DNA from: Sphingomonas sp. Root720
Lineage (GTDB): Bacteria; Pseudomonadota; Alphaproteobacteria; Sphingomonadales; Sphingomonadaceae
Assembly: GCF_001428605.1 (NCBI RefSeq)
Contig: NZ_LMID01000001.1
Location: 496,001 to 560,000 of the forward strand
Length of the DNA: 64,000 nucleotides
Direction: 5' to 3'
Shown here: positions 43,322-51,932 of the stretch, in pieces
Numbering within the stretch: the stretch's first letter is position 1
How the letters are laid out: the number at the start of each line of letters is the position of its first letter
Made by a program: the position numbers and the translations under genes
Notes under the pieces: generated by a model
Seen by the model: the letters and a program-made list of their open reading frames with translations, nothing else
Told to the model about the DNA's origin: nothing
Databases searched by the model: none

Positions 43322-44127
43322 GCGATGCCCTTCGAACGCGCGAACACCGGCGGCCGCTTCTCGGAGAAGGCCTTGACCGCCTCGGCATGGTCCGGGGTCA
43401 TATTCGACAGCGCCTCATAGGCGAGCGAAGCGTCCATGATCGAGGTGGCGAGGTCGCGCAGGCCGATATTGACCGACATCTTGGTCCAGCGGATCGCCTT
43501 GGTCGCGCCATTGGCGAGCCGGTCGGCGAAGGCGTCGACCCGCTCGTCGAGCTGGTCGGCCGGAACCACATGGTTGATCAGCCCCATCTGCGCCGCCTGG
43601 GTGGCGGTCATCAGGTCGCCGGTCAGCAGATATTCCTTGGCGCGGGCATAGCCGATCAGCTGCGGCCATATCACCGCGCCGCCATCCCCGGCGACGAAGC
43701 CGATGCTGACGTGCGGATCGCCGATCCTGGCATGTTCGGCGGCGAAGATGACGTCGCAGAACAGCGCGATGGTCGCGCCCAGGCCGGTGGCATGGCCGTT
43801 GAGCTTGGCGATCACCGGCTTCTCGCAATCGATCAGGCCGAAGACGATCTGCTTGGCCTCGCGCACCGTCTGCTCGAAGCGCTCGGGCTCGTCGATCGCC
43901 TCCTGCATCCAGGCGACGTCGCCGCCCGCCGAGAAGGCGCGACCCGCGCCGGTCAGCACGACGATGTCGCTGTCCGGATCGTTGGAGACGTCGACGAACA
44001 GCCGCGCCAGTTCGGCGTGGAGCACCGCGTCGGTCGCGTTGAGCTTCTCGGGCCGGTTGAGCGTGACCTCGAGCACCCGCCCCCGCCGGCCGAACAGGAT
44101 CGTCTTGTAATCGTCGAACAATGCCAT
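43318..44127 (-). CDS. Enoyl-CoA hydratase/isomerase family protein
   Basis: A 269-residue crotonase-fold protein: GAGRAFSAGGDVAWM and GHATGLGATIALFCD form the oxyanion hole. Hydratase glutamates are absent (GLGAT; GDPHVSIGFVAGDGGAVIWP), the latter segment resembling crotonases with Asp-based or non-hydratase chemistry. It lies between the hydrolase (11 nt) and the acyl-CoA dehydrogenase (4-nt overlap) in the ligase operon. Confidence 0.88.
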   Translation of the reverse strand: MALFDDYKTILFGRRGRVLEVTLNRPEKLNATDAVLHAELARLFVDVSNDPDSDIVVLTGAGRAFSAGGDVAWMQEAIDEPERFEQTVREAKQIVFGLIDCEKPVIAKLNGHATGLGATIALFCDVIFAAEHARIGDPHVSIGFVAGDGGAVIWPQLIGYARAKEYLLTGDLMTATQAAQMGLINHVVPADQLDERVDAFADRLANGATKAIRWTKMSVNIGLRDLATSIMDASLAYEALSNMTPDHAEAVKAFSEKRPPVFARSKGIA

Positions 44128-44138
44128 GGTCGCTCCCC

Positions 44139-45344
44139 TCAGGCGTCGGCGCGGATGCCGGACAGGACGGTGTCGTTCGCAAGGTCGCGCTCGGCCAGCC
44201 AGCGCGAGATGATCCCGACCGCCTCGGACAGATGCGACTTGCCGTCCTCGCCGGTGAAATAATGGTTGGCGTGGTCGATGGTGACCTTGACCTTGTCGTT
44301 CGATCCCATCGCCTCGAACATCTTGTCGGTATGCTCGGGCGGGCAGGCATCGTCGGCGCCGGCCGTCATCACCATGCCGGGCACGGTGATGCGCGGGCCC
44401 GAGACCACCGAGTCGAACTGGGCATAGTCGTAGCTCCACTGCGACAGCCAGCCGCGCAGCGAATTGAACCGGCCGAGCGCCGAGGCGCTGTCGTTCACCA
44501 CCCGGGGATCGCCGAGATAGGTCAAGTTCGGCTTGCGCTGGTTGGGATCGACCGTGGGGTCGATCCAGCGCGGGTCGGCCATGGTGCGGTGGACGACGAA
44601 GCAATATTCGTCATGCTCGCGGCCCTTGGCCTTCAGTCCGGCCAGCTTGTCCTTCGCCCATTCGCTGATCTTGCGGTTGCGGGCGATCTGCGCGGCGCGG
44701 AAGCGGCTGAGGAACTCGGCGGTGAAGGGCGGCTGCGCCGGATTGGCCGGGTCGTAGATGTCGAGCGACGGATCGCGCTTCTCGGGGTCGATCTCGTCGA
44801 GCACCGACGGGTCGATCTGCCCGGTGAGCAGTTGGTGGCGGCTGCGGTGCGAGGCGACCAGCATGATCGCGTCAGCGGCGATCAGCTTTGCGCCCGCCAG
44901 CGGGGTTTCCTCGCCCGAGGCGGTCAGCTGGATCACCGGCTTCTCGGCCTCGGCCTGATAGCCCGCCATCAGCGACCCGCCGCCGCTCCAGCCGAGCAGC
45001 GCGACATTCTTGTAGCCGAGCCGTTCCTTGGCGTCCTTGATGCAGGCGCCGAGGTCGAGGACGGCATTCTCCATCTCCAGCGGCGCGTCGCCCGACGAAT
45101 AGCGGGTCGCGCAGGCGACGATGTGGTGGCCGGCGCGGGCAAGCTGGGCGAACACCGGCAGCCAGGCGGGCGCGCCGACCGGATGCATGACGATCAGCGC
45201 GGTATCCGATGGATTCGGTCCCCGGATATGCTGCCCCTGCAGGACGATCGCGTCGTCGATCGCGCCGTAGATGTCCTTGCGAACATTCTTCTCGCGGTGA
45301 ACGATCAGGAAGGGCGTGCGGCTGTAACGGACGGGTTCTGCCAT
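44139..45344 (-). CDS. Alpha/beta hydrolase, 401 aa, of the ligase operon
   Basis: A 401-residue alpha/beta hydrolase. The beta-strand TALIVMHPVG replaces the usual HGGG loop, the nucleophile elbow is LLGWSGGGSLM (Ser about 131), the acid is in TAGADDACPP and the His in VTIDHANHYF. The long insert between residues 170 and 310 forms a large cap, so a bulky substrate is possible. Exact class unknown; thioesterase or esterase activity on a pathway intermediate is the simplest guess. It lies 19 nt after the acyl-CoA ligase gene. Confidence 0.82.
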   Translation of the reverse strand: MAEPVRYSRTPFLIVHREKNVRKDIYGAIDDAIVLQGQHIRGPNPSDTALIVMHPVGAPAWLPVFAQLARAGHHIVACATRYSSGDAPLEMENAVLDLGACIKDAKERLGYKNVALLGWSGGGSLMAGYQAEAEKPVIQLTASGEETPLAGAKLIAADAIMLVASHRSRHQLLTGQIDPSVLDEIDPEKRDPSLDIYDPANPAQPPFTAEFLSRFRAAQIARNRKISEWAKDKLAGLKAKGREHDEYCFVVHRTMADPRWIDPTVDPNQRKPNLTYLGDPRVVNDSASALGRFNSLRGWLSQWSYDYAQFDSVVSGPRITVPGMVMTAGADDACPPEHTDKMFEAMGSNDKVKVTIDHANHYFTGEDGKSHLSEAVGIISRWLAERDLANDTVLSGIRADA

Positions 45345-45363
45345 GATGATGTCCTCGTGCTGG

Positions 45364-46887
45364 TCAGACGCTGCGGCTGCCGCCGAATTCGGCGCGGAGC
45401 GCCGGCTTCGCGATCTTGCCGGTGACGTTGCGGGGGAAGGATTCGACGATCCTGAGATGCTTGGGGTGCTTGTAGCGGGCGAGCTTGCCCTCGCAGCTGG
45501 CCTGGAGCGCTTCCAGCGTAACCTCATGGCCGTTGCTGGCGACGACGATCGCCAGGCCGACTTCCCCCCAGCGGGCGTCGGGCACGCCGATCACCGCGCA
45601 TTCGGCGACCGCCGGATTGGTCATCAGCACGCCCTCGACCTCCGCCGAGAAGACGTTCTCGCCACCGGACTTATACATGTCCTTCACCCGGTCGACGACG
45701 AAGCAGAAGCCTTCCTCGTCCTGCCACAGCACGTCGCCCGTGCGGTGCCAGCCGTCGTTGCGCCGGATGGTGGCGGTGGCGTCGAGATAGCCGATCGTGA
45801 CGCCGGGGCCGCGCACCCAGACCTCGCCCGGCTCCCCGCGCGCTACGTCCTCGCCCTTCTCGTCGACGATCCGCATGTCGATGTGCAGAGCCTTCTGTCC
45901 GCACGAGCCCGCCATGATCTTGTCGAGCCGGTCTGCGTTCATCGATGTGACGGGCCCCATCTCGGTCCCGCCATATTGCGGCACGAAGCGCGCGCCCTTG
46001 GGATCATAAGCCGCACGCAGCCGTTCGGAGACGCGGCCGCCGCCGCAGATGAAGCGGCGCAGGGTCGAAAAATCGGCCGCGGCGAAGGGATCGCTGTCGG
46101 CCATCATCTGGTACATCACCGGCGGCAGGCAGAGATGCGTCACCGCATTGGCCGGATCGCCGCAATATGCGGTCGTCGCCGCGGCGTCGAAGCGGCGCGC
46201 GATCGTCACCCGCCCGCCGAAGAACAGGATCGGGTTGCTGGCGGTGTTGAGCCCGCCGAAGTGGAATAGCGGCATCGGCTGGAACAGGTGTCCGCCCGGC
46301 TCGGCCGTCGCACAGAACTCGACCTGCTGGAGCGCGTGGATGACCATGCCGCCCAGGGTGACGATCGCCGCCTTGGGGGCGCCGGTCGTGCCGGAGGTAT
46401 AGAGGATCTGCAGCGGTGCATCAGGATCGATCTCGGTCTCGCCCATCGCGTGCGACGAGTCGAGCAGCGCATCGAAATCGCCACCGGGGCTCCAGTCGTA
46501 GACATTCGGGATGGCGGTGTCGCGGGCGACTTGTCGGGCGGTCTCGCCCCAGACCGCGTCGGTCAGCATCAGTTTCGGCGCCATCTCCGTGCAGGCGCGG
46601 GCCAGTTCGGTCGAGGTGTGCCGGAAGTTCAGCGGTACCCAGACCAGACCGGCGCGGGCGCAGGCGAATTGCAGTTCGAAATGCCGGAGGTCGCCATCCG
46701 AGATATTGACGATCCTGTCGCCGGGGACCAGCCCGAGCCGCTCGCGCAGCGCATGCGCGATCTGTCCGACCCGGCTTTCGAGCTGCGCCCAGCTGCGCGT
46801 CTCGTCGGTATCGAAATTGTGAAGGGCAACCGCATCGGGCCGCGTGCGGGCATAATTAGCCACCCAATCCGCAGCAGCATATCTCAT
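45364..46887 (-). CDS. AMP-dependent acyl-CoA ligase (ANL superfamily)
   Basis: A 507-residue ATP-dependent CoA ligase: phosphate loop LQILYTSGTTGAPKAAI (about 159-175), QYGGTEMGPVTS, GWHRTGDVLW, DRVKDMYKSGGENVF and the C-terminal PRNVTGKIAK with the adenylation Lys. It activates a carboxylic acid to its CoA thioester and would be the entry point to the island's beta-oxidation steps. First gene of an operon with hydrolase, crotonase, acyl-CoA dehydrogenase and dienelactone hydrolase; divergent from the TetR gene with motif copy F between. Confidence 0.93.
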   Translation of the reverse strand: MRYAAADWVANYARTRPDAVALHNFDTDETRSWAQLESRVGQIAHALRERLGLVPGDRIVNISDGDLRHFELQFACARAGLVWVPLNFRHTSTELARACTEMAPKLMLTDAVWGETARQVARDTAIPNVYDWSPGGDFDALLDSSHAMGETEIDPDAPLQILYTSGTTGAPKAAIVTLGGMVIHALQQVEFCATAEPGGHLFQPMPLFHFGGLNTASNPILFFGGRVTIARRFDAAATTAYCGDPANAVTHLCLPPVMYQMMADSDPFAAADFSTLRRFICGGGRVSERLRAAYDPKGARFVPQYGGTEMGPVTSMNADRLDKIMAGSCGQKALHIDMRIVDEKGEDVARGEPGEVWVRGPGVTIGYLDATATIRRNDGWHRTGDVLWQDEEGFCFVVDRVKDMYKSGGENVFSAEVEGVLMTNPAVAECAVIGVPDARWGEVGLAIVVASNGHEVTLEALQASCEGKLARYKHPKHLRIVESFPRNVTGKIAKPALRAEFGGSRSV

Positions 46888-46948
46888 TCTATGACCCCTC
46901 CAGGCTTGAACGACGGTACCGGTTCAACCGGTTTTCTTCAGCTTTTGC

Positions 46949-46961
46949 CTAACACTGGTAG
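46949..46961 (+). promoter_or_regulatory. Shared 13-bp operator-like motif, copy F (CTAACACTGGTAG)
   Basis: In the 184-nt divergent spacer between the acyl-CoA ligase (61 nt) and the TetR regulator (110 nt). Five of the six base pairs of the inverted repeat match. This is the expected place for a TetR autoregulatory operator. Confidence 0.65.
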
Positions 46962-47071
46962 ATTATGAACGCAATCGCTCATCCCGCAGCGATGTAGAAA
47001 ATGATCGATAGAGGCGGCCATGATCGCTACAGAGGCGGAAGAACAGTTCGGAATATGGGGAAGCGTTGCCG

Positions 47072-47710
47072 ATGGGTCGGCCCAAACAGGCTCTCATTTC
47101 GCGTCGCAGGACGCTGGAAGTCGCCTTGCGGATCATTGACGAGGAGGGCCTGGACGCCCTGAGCATCCGCCGCCTCGGAGACGAGCTGAACGTCCGCGGA
47201 ATCTCGCTCTATCACCATTTCCGTAGCAAGGAGCACATCCTGGCGGGCGCCTGCGAACTGGCGCTGGCGGACGTGCGGACGCCGCACACGTCGAACAGCG
47301 ATTGGCGCGAGTGGCTGGTCGACAATGCGCGCAAATATTATCTCGCGCTGCGCGCGCACCCGAATCTCATCCCGATCCTGATGCGCCGCCACCCGCTGCG
47401 CATCGGCCTGGCCGAGCATAATGCGACGGCGGGGTTGCTCGCAGTGCAGAACGTACCCATCGGCGCGATCATGCCGCTGATGGACGGGCTGGAGTCGATC
47501 GCACTCGGCTGCGCCGCCTATCAGTCGGCGGTGGAGGCCGACACCGGCACCGACAACTGGCAGGAAGCCAATCCCTTCCTGTTCCACGTCAGCCGCAGCG
47601 CCGAGGTGTCGAAGCTCGGCGCGTTCGAGGCGATCGCCCAGGCGGCGGTCGGCGCGATCCTGGAAACCTATCGCACCGAAGCCGAAGGCAAGCCCGCCGA
47701 ACGGGCTTAA
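47072..47710 (+). CDS. TetR family transcriptional regulator, candidate master regulator of the island
   Basis: A 212-residue TetR regulator. The N-terminal HTH (ALRIIDEEGLDALSIRRLGDEL, then NVRGISLYHHFRSKEHIL) covers about residues 15-55. The C-terminal ligand domain (WREWLVDNARKYYLALRAHP and following) is of the TetR_C type. I chose the ATG giving MGRPKQ, preceded by GGGGAAG; a TTG two codons upstream also exists. It is divergent from the acyl-CoA ligase with a 13-bp palindromic motif between, and the same motif recurs before the other catabolic operons. Its ligand is probably a pathway acyl-CoA (inference). Confidence 0.9.
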   Translation: MGRPKQALISRRRTLEVALRIIDEEGLDALSIRRLGDELNVRGISLYHHFRSKEHILAGACELALADVRTPHTSNSDWREWLVDNARKYYLALRAHPNLIPILMRRHPLRIGLAEHNATAGLLAVQNVPIGAIMPLMDGLESIALGCAAYQSAVEADTGTDNWQEANPFLFHVSRSAEVSKLGAFEAIAQAAVGAILETYRTEAEGKPAERA

Positions 47711-47751
47711 GGCCCACAACGCGCCTGAGCTCGCACCTGCCCCCACATATC

Positions 47752-47778
47752 GTCATGCTGAACTTGTTTCAGCATGAC
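47752..47778. terminator. Strong hairpin between convergent genes
   Basis: A perfect 11-bp stem (GTCATGCTGAA / TTCAGCATGAC) with a 5-nt loop, midway between the stops of the TetR gene and the convergent crotonase. The same sequence in reverse orientation occurs at 6961-6981, so it is a dispersed sphingomonad-type repeat probably used as a bidirectional terminator. Confidence 0.75.
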
Positions 47779-47796
47779 GGGTCAACCGGGGTTAGC

Positions 47797-48561
47797 CTAG
47801 CGATTATAGCTTTCGCGCTTGCCCTCGATGAAGGCAGTACGACCTTTGCTCGCCTCGCCCATGATGTTGAGCTCGTAGGTGTAGCTCATCTCGGCGCGAT
47901 ACGCCGTCATCAGCTCATGCGCCTTGGTGCTGTTGTTGAGCGATATCTTCAACCGGCGCATCGCCTCGGGGCTCTTGCCCGCGATCTTCGCGGCGATCTC
48001 CCGCGCGGCACCCGCCACCTCGCCATGCGTCTCGACAAGCCGGTAGATCGAGCCGAGCTCGTGCAGTTCCTGCGCCAGCACCGGATCGGCGGTCATCATC
48101 GCAGCGCGTACCCGTTTCTCGGGCATCATCCGGAGCGCCTGCACCGCGCCGGCCGTGGCGCCATTGTCGATCTCCGCCAGCACGAAGCGCGTGTCGCGCG
48201 ACGCCACCAGCACGTCGGCCGATCCGGCGATCAACACGCCCGCGCCGACGCAATAGGCGTGGACGCCGCACACCACCGGCACCGCGCAGTGCAGCACCGC
48301 GAGGCTGAGCCGCATCGATCCCGAGGACTGGCCGAGAATGCCCTCGAAGCCCGGCAGCGCCTCGACCTCCTTGACGTCGCCGCCGCCGCAGAAGCCGCGG
48401 CCGTCGGCGCGCAACACGACGACCCTCACCTCGGGCTCGTCCTTCACCGCCTCGATTCGGGCGGCGAGATCGTGCAGCAGGCCGATGCTGAAGGCATTGA
48501 CCGGCGGGCGGTCGATCACCAGCTCGAGGGTCCCGTCATCATGTAAATGCTCGTTGAACAC
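47797..48561 (-). CDS. Enoyl-CoA hydratase/isomerase family protein
   Basis: A 254-residue crotonase-fold protein: RPPVNAFSIGLLHDL near the start, DGRGFCGGGDVKEV and VHAYCVGAGVLIAGSADV (oxyanion hole), and FVLAEIDNGATAGAV, whose Glu sits at the second hydratase position while the first is Gly. I place the start at GTG 48561, after GAGGGGAAG; no ATG precedes the domain. It follows the FadH-like reductase, but motif copy G in the 53-nt gap suggests its own promoter. Confidence 0.85.
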   Translation of the reverse strand: MFNEHLHDDGTLELVIDRPPVNAFSIGLLHDLAARIEAVKDEPEVRVVVLRADGRGFCGGGDVKEVEALPGFEGILGQSSGSMRLSLAVLHCAVPVVCGVHAYCVGAGVLIAGSADVLVASRDTRFVLAEIDNGATAGAVQALRMMPEKRVRAAMMTADPVLAQELHELGSIYRLVETHGEVAGAAREIAAKIAGKSPEAMRRLKISLNNSTKAHELMTAYRAEMSYTYELNIMGEASKGRTAFIEGKRESYNR

Positions 48562-48593
48562 CGTCTTCCCCTCGGCCTGGATGGAATGATTAT

Positions 48594-48606
48594 CTAACGT
48601 CGTACC
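48594..48606 (+). promoter_or_regulatory. Shared 13-bp operator-like motif, copy G (CTAACGTCGTACC)
   Basis: In the gap between the FadH-like stop and the crotonase start, 32 nt upstream of the latter. It is also part of a wider symmetric sequence TAACG-6-CGTTA. The only copy with G instead of A at position 6. Confidence 0.5.
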
Positions 48607-48614
48607 GTTACGAA

Positions 48615-50618
48615 TCACGCGATCGCCCGGATCGGCTGGGCCTCGACCGCGCCAGTCGGCAGCGATCGTGCGGCAAGATGCCCCTCCCGGATCGCGGTTT
48701 GCAAATTCCGCGCGGCGAGCATGTCGCCGATGCAGACCGGCTCGATGCCATGCGCTTCCAGTTCCTCGACCAGTTCGGTCTGTCCGGGACGGATGCCGAC
48801 CCAGACCACCGTGTCGGCGGCGACCGTCTCGATCTTCGCGCCGAAATTGGGGGCGATGTCGGCGCTGCCCGGCCGCGCCGCGACGAGCCGCGTGCCGACA
48901 CGCAGGGTGAAATCGCCCTTGGCGTGAAGCCGTTCGAGCGCCGACTGGGTGCGCAGGGTGATGTCGATCTGCGGCGCGAACATCTTGTGCCGTGTCACGA
49001 AGGTGACCGCGAGCCCGCGTTCGAGCAGATCCTCGGCGCAGGCGATCGCCTCGTAATGGCCGACATCGTCGACGATCAGCGCACTCGCACCGCGATCGGC
49101 GCGCCGGTCGGAAAAAAGATCGATCGAGCTGACCACGACAGCGCCCGGCTCGACCGCGACGTCCTCCGCCGGGAACTGGACCTGCCGGAACGGTGCCTCG
49201 AACGCCGCGCCGACCGCGAGGATGACGATATCGGCGCCCTCCGCCGCGATGTCGTCGGCGCCCATATAGGTCGACAGCCGGACGTCGACGCCGAGCCGGT
49301 ACACCTCGTCTTCCAGCCATCCGGCGATATCGGCGATCGTGCCCATGCGCGGCGCGGTGCGGTAGAGATTGGTCAGCCCGCCGAGCGACGGCATCGCCTC
49401 CGCCAGCACGACCTGATGCCCTCCGAGCGCGGCGATCCGCGCAGCCTCCATTCCGCCCGGGCCGCCGCCGACGACCAGCACGCGCAGCGGGCTGGCGGCC
49501 TTGCGGATCAGCCGTTCGGCCAGGGTCGTCTCGTCGCCCGCGGCGGTGTTCACCACGCAGCCGAGCCGTCCGAAGGTCGCGACCCGGCCGATGCAGCCCT
49601 GATTGCAGGCGATGCACGGCCGCACCCGATCGGGATGGCCGGCGGCCGACTTGGCGACGATGTCGGGATCGGCGATATGAGCGCGCACCATCGAGATCAT
49701 GTCGGCTTCGCCCGCGCGCAGCACCTGCTCGACCTCCTCCAGCGTCCGGAAACGCCCGTTGAGCAGGCGCGGTAGCCTGAAGTCGGCCACCGGCGGCGCG
49801 GTGTGGGGGAGCTGGAATCCGGTCGGCGCGTCCATGCCGCCCACCTGATGGTGGAGCGCATAATAATCGCCATAGGACATGTTCACATAGTCGATCAGCC
49901 CCTCGTCCTGCAGACGGTGCGCAACGGTGCCGACCTCGTCCATGCCCAGGATGCGCGGGTCGGCGCTGTTGCTGAGCCGCACCCCGACGACGAAGCCCGG
50001 CGACACCGCGTCGCGCACCGCCGCGAGAACCCGGCGCAGCAGCCGCATCCGGTTGTCGAAGCTGCCGCCATAATCGTCCTCGCGCCGGTTGAGCACGGGG
50101 GACAGGAATTGCGCGAGCAGATAGCCGTGGCCCGCATGGATCTCGACCCCGTCGAGACCGCCCTGCTCCACCCGGCGCGCCGCCGCCGCATAGGCCGCGA
50201 CCAGTTCGTCGATCCGGCGCGGGGTGAAGGGGCGCGGCGCGACCCCGGCGATCGGGCTGGGGACGGTCGACGGCGCGAAGGGCGGCGATCCGTCGGGCTG
50301 CATGTAGATATGGCCGCCATGCCAGAGCTGCTGGAACAGCCGCATGCCGGTCGGGGCGATCGTCTTTGCCAAACGCCGATAGCCTTCGATGATCGAATCG
50401 TCGAGATTGGCCAGCGACAACACCGCCGAGGGATGGACGCCGGCCGCTTCGAGGATCGTCAGCCCGACGCCGCCCTGGGCCCGCGCAAGATGATAGGCGA
50501 TCAGCTCGTCCGTGATCTTGCCCGCCCGCGACATCATCGTCGCATGCGCGGTCCGGGCTATCCGGTTCTTGATCTCGAGCCCGCCGATGGTGATCGGGCT
50601 CAAAGCACGCTCGTACAT
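48615..50618 (-). CDS. 2,4-dienoyl-CoA reductase-like NADH:flavin oxidoreductase (FMN, 4Fe-4S, FAD)
   Basis: A 667-residue three-cofactor ene-reductase. The FMN TIM barrel has FQQLWHGGH and VEIHAGHGYLLAQFLSPVLNRREDDYGG with the catalytic His/Tyr region. The [4Fe-4S] ligands are Cys335, Cys338, Cys342 and Cys354 (CIACNQGC). The C-terminal FAD/NAD(P)H part starts at VLVVGGGPGGMEAA (about 380). Relatives include FadH and the BaiCD/BaiH bile-acid reductases. It likely reduces a conjugated enoyl- or dienoyl-CoA. Paralogue of 62306. It is divergent from the CoA-transferase operon with a complex palindrome between. Confidence 0.92.
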   Translation of the reverse strand: MYERALSPITIGGLEIKNRIARTAHATMMSRAGKITDELIAYHLARAQGGVGLTILEAAGVHPSAVLSLANLDDSIIEGYRRLAKTIAPTGMRLFQQLWHGGHIYMQPDGSPPFAPSTVPSPIAGVAPRPFTPRRIDELVAAYAAAARRVEQGGLDGVEIHAGHGYLLAQFLSPVLNRREDDYGGSFDNRMRLLRRVLAAVRDAVSPGFVVGVRLSNSADPRILGMDEVGTVAHRLQDEGLIDYVNMSYGDYYALHHQVGGMDAPTGFQLPHTAPPVADFRLPRLLNGRFRTLEEVEQVLRAGEADMISMVRAHIADPDIVAKSAAGHPDRVRPCIACNQGCIGRVATFGRLGCVVNTAAGDETTLAERLIRKAASPLRVLVVGGGPGGMEAARIAALGGHQVVLAEAMPSLGGLTNLYRTAPRMGTIADIAGWLEDEVYRLGVDVRLSTYMGADDIAAEGADIVILAVGAAFEAPFRQVQFPAEDVAVEPGAVVVSSIDLFSDRRADRGASALIVDDVGHYEAIACAEDLLERGLAVTFVTRHKMFAPQIDITLRTQSALERLHAKGDFTLRVGTRLVAARPGSADIAPNFGAKIETVAADTVVWVGIRPGQTELVEELEAHGIEPVCIGDMLAARNLQTAIREGHLAARSLPTGAVEAQPIRAIA

Positions 50619-50631
50619 GACGGCCTCTCCT

Positions 50632-50670
50632 GCTATTCACTTGAATACCAAACATCGTTTGCTATTCAAG
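50632..50670. promoter_or_regulatory. Nested palindromes between FadH-like and CoA-transferase operons
   Basis: Two direct copies of GCTATTCA (50632 and 50661) and an inverted TTGAATA make two overlapping inverted repeats: TATTCA-CT-TGAATA (50634-50647), and CTTGAATA / TATTCAAG arms (50640-50670) that enclose motif copy H. A second protein, or a dimer of dimers, may bind here. Confidence 0.6.
50649..50661. promoter_or_regulatory. Shared 13-bp operator-like motif, copy H (CAAACATCGTTTG), symmetric
   Basis: Outer five base pairs are perfectly symmetric around ATC. It lies 31 nt upstream of the FadH-like gene and 39 nt upstream of the CoA-transferase, and is the most symmetric member of the set. 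Confidence 0.65.
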
Positions 50671-50699
50671 TCCTATCGAGAATGACGGAGGGAAGAGGG

Positions 50700-51932
50700 A
50701 TGACGGGCTCAGGACAGGTGCGACCGATGCTGAGCGGCCTCCGGGTGCTGGAGATCGGCCATTTCGTGGCCGCCCCGTTCGCCACGCGCCTGCTCGGCGA
50801 CCTCGGCGCCGACATCATCAAGATCGAGGCGCCGGGCGGCGATCCTGCGCGGCAATGGGGCGAGCAGCAGGGCGGCAACTCGCTGTGGTGGTCGATGCAC
50901 GGCCGCAACAAGCGCAGCATCACGCTGAACCTGAAACATCCCCGCGCCCGCAAGATCGTCCTGGCGCTGGTCCCGCATTGCGACGCGGTGATCGAGAATT
51001 TTCGGCCCGGCCAGCTCGCCAAACTCGGCCTGTCGCCCGAAACGCTGCGGCAGGCGCGGCCCGATCTGGTGATCGGTCATATCTCGGGCTACGGCCAGAC
51101 CGGCCCCTATCGCGATCGCGCCGCCTTCGGCGTGATCGGCGAGGCGATCGGCGGCCTGCGCCACCTGACCGACCATGCCCCGGGAACCAGCGACCTTCCC
51201 CCCGTGCGGGTCGGCGTCAGCGTCGGCGATTCGCTGTCGGGGCTCTATGCCGCGATCGGCGTACTGGGCGCACTGTGGCAGCGTGACCGCACGAACGGCG
51301 ACGGGATCGGCCGGACGGTCGATGTCGCGCTGACCGAAAGCGTGCTCAGCCTGATGGAGGGGATGCTCCCCGAATATGGCGCGCTCGGCAAGGTCAAGCA
51401 GCCGACCGGCGGCGGCATCGCCACGGCAGCGCCGACCAACGCCTATCCCACCGCCGATGGCGGCTGGATGCTGATCGCGGCCAATTCCGAACCGCTGTTC
51501 GCCAAGCTGATAACCCTGATCGGCCGGCCCGAGCTGATCGGCGCCGAGGGATATGCCGGCAACCAGCAGCGGGTCGCCAATGTCGCCGCGCTCGACGCGA
51601 TGATCGGCAACTGGACCCGTCGCCACGACGCCGCGGCGCTGGAGGCGCTGCTGAAGGAGGCCGACATCCCTAGTTCGAAGGTCTACACCGCCGCCGACAT
51701 CGCCGCCGACCCGCAATATCGCGAGCGCGGCATGGTCCGCGAGGTCGCCGATCCCCACTTCGCCGAGCCGGTGCTGCAGACGGGGGTGGTGCCGCACGTC
51801 GTCGAAACCCCGGGTGAGGTACGCTGGGCGGGACCCGCCGTCGGCGCGCATACCGACGAGCTGCTGGGCGAGCTGCTCGGCATGGATGCTGACGCGATCG
51901 CCGCCTTGCGCACCGAGGGCGTGATCGGATGA
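50700..51932 (+). CDS. CaiB/BaiF family CoA-transferase (class III)
   Basis: A 410-residue class III CoA-transferase: [20 protein letters not shown] near the N-terminus, [28 protein letters not shown], and the catalytic Asp177 in [15 protein letters not shown]. It moves CoA between carboxylates through an aspartyl-CoA anhydride. I use the ATG at 50700, after GGAGGGAAGAGGG, rather than 50682. The following leuC starts inside its stop (ATGA), so its product or substrate is probably a dicarboxylic or hydroxy acid handled by the LeuCD-like enzyme (inference). Confidence 0.92.
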   Translation: MTGSGQVRPMLSGLRVLEIGHFVAAPFATRLLGDLGADIIKIEAPGGDPARQWGEQQGGNSLWWSMHGRNKRSITLNLKHPRARKIVLALVPHCDAVIENFRPGQLAKLGLSPETLRQARPDLVIGHISGYGQTGPYRDRAAFGVIGEAIGGLRHLTDHAPGTSDLPPVRVGVSVGDSLSGLYAAIGVLGALWQRDRTNGDGIGRTVDVALTESVLSLMEGMLPEYGALGKVKQPTGGGIATAAPTNAYPTADGGWMLIAANSEPLFAKLITLIGRPELIGAEGYAGNQQRVANVAALDAMIGNWTRRHDAAALEALLKEADIPSSKVYTAADIAADPQYRERGMVREVADPHFAEPVLQTGVVPHVVETPGEVRWAGPAVGAHTDELLGELLGMDADAIAALRTEGVIG

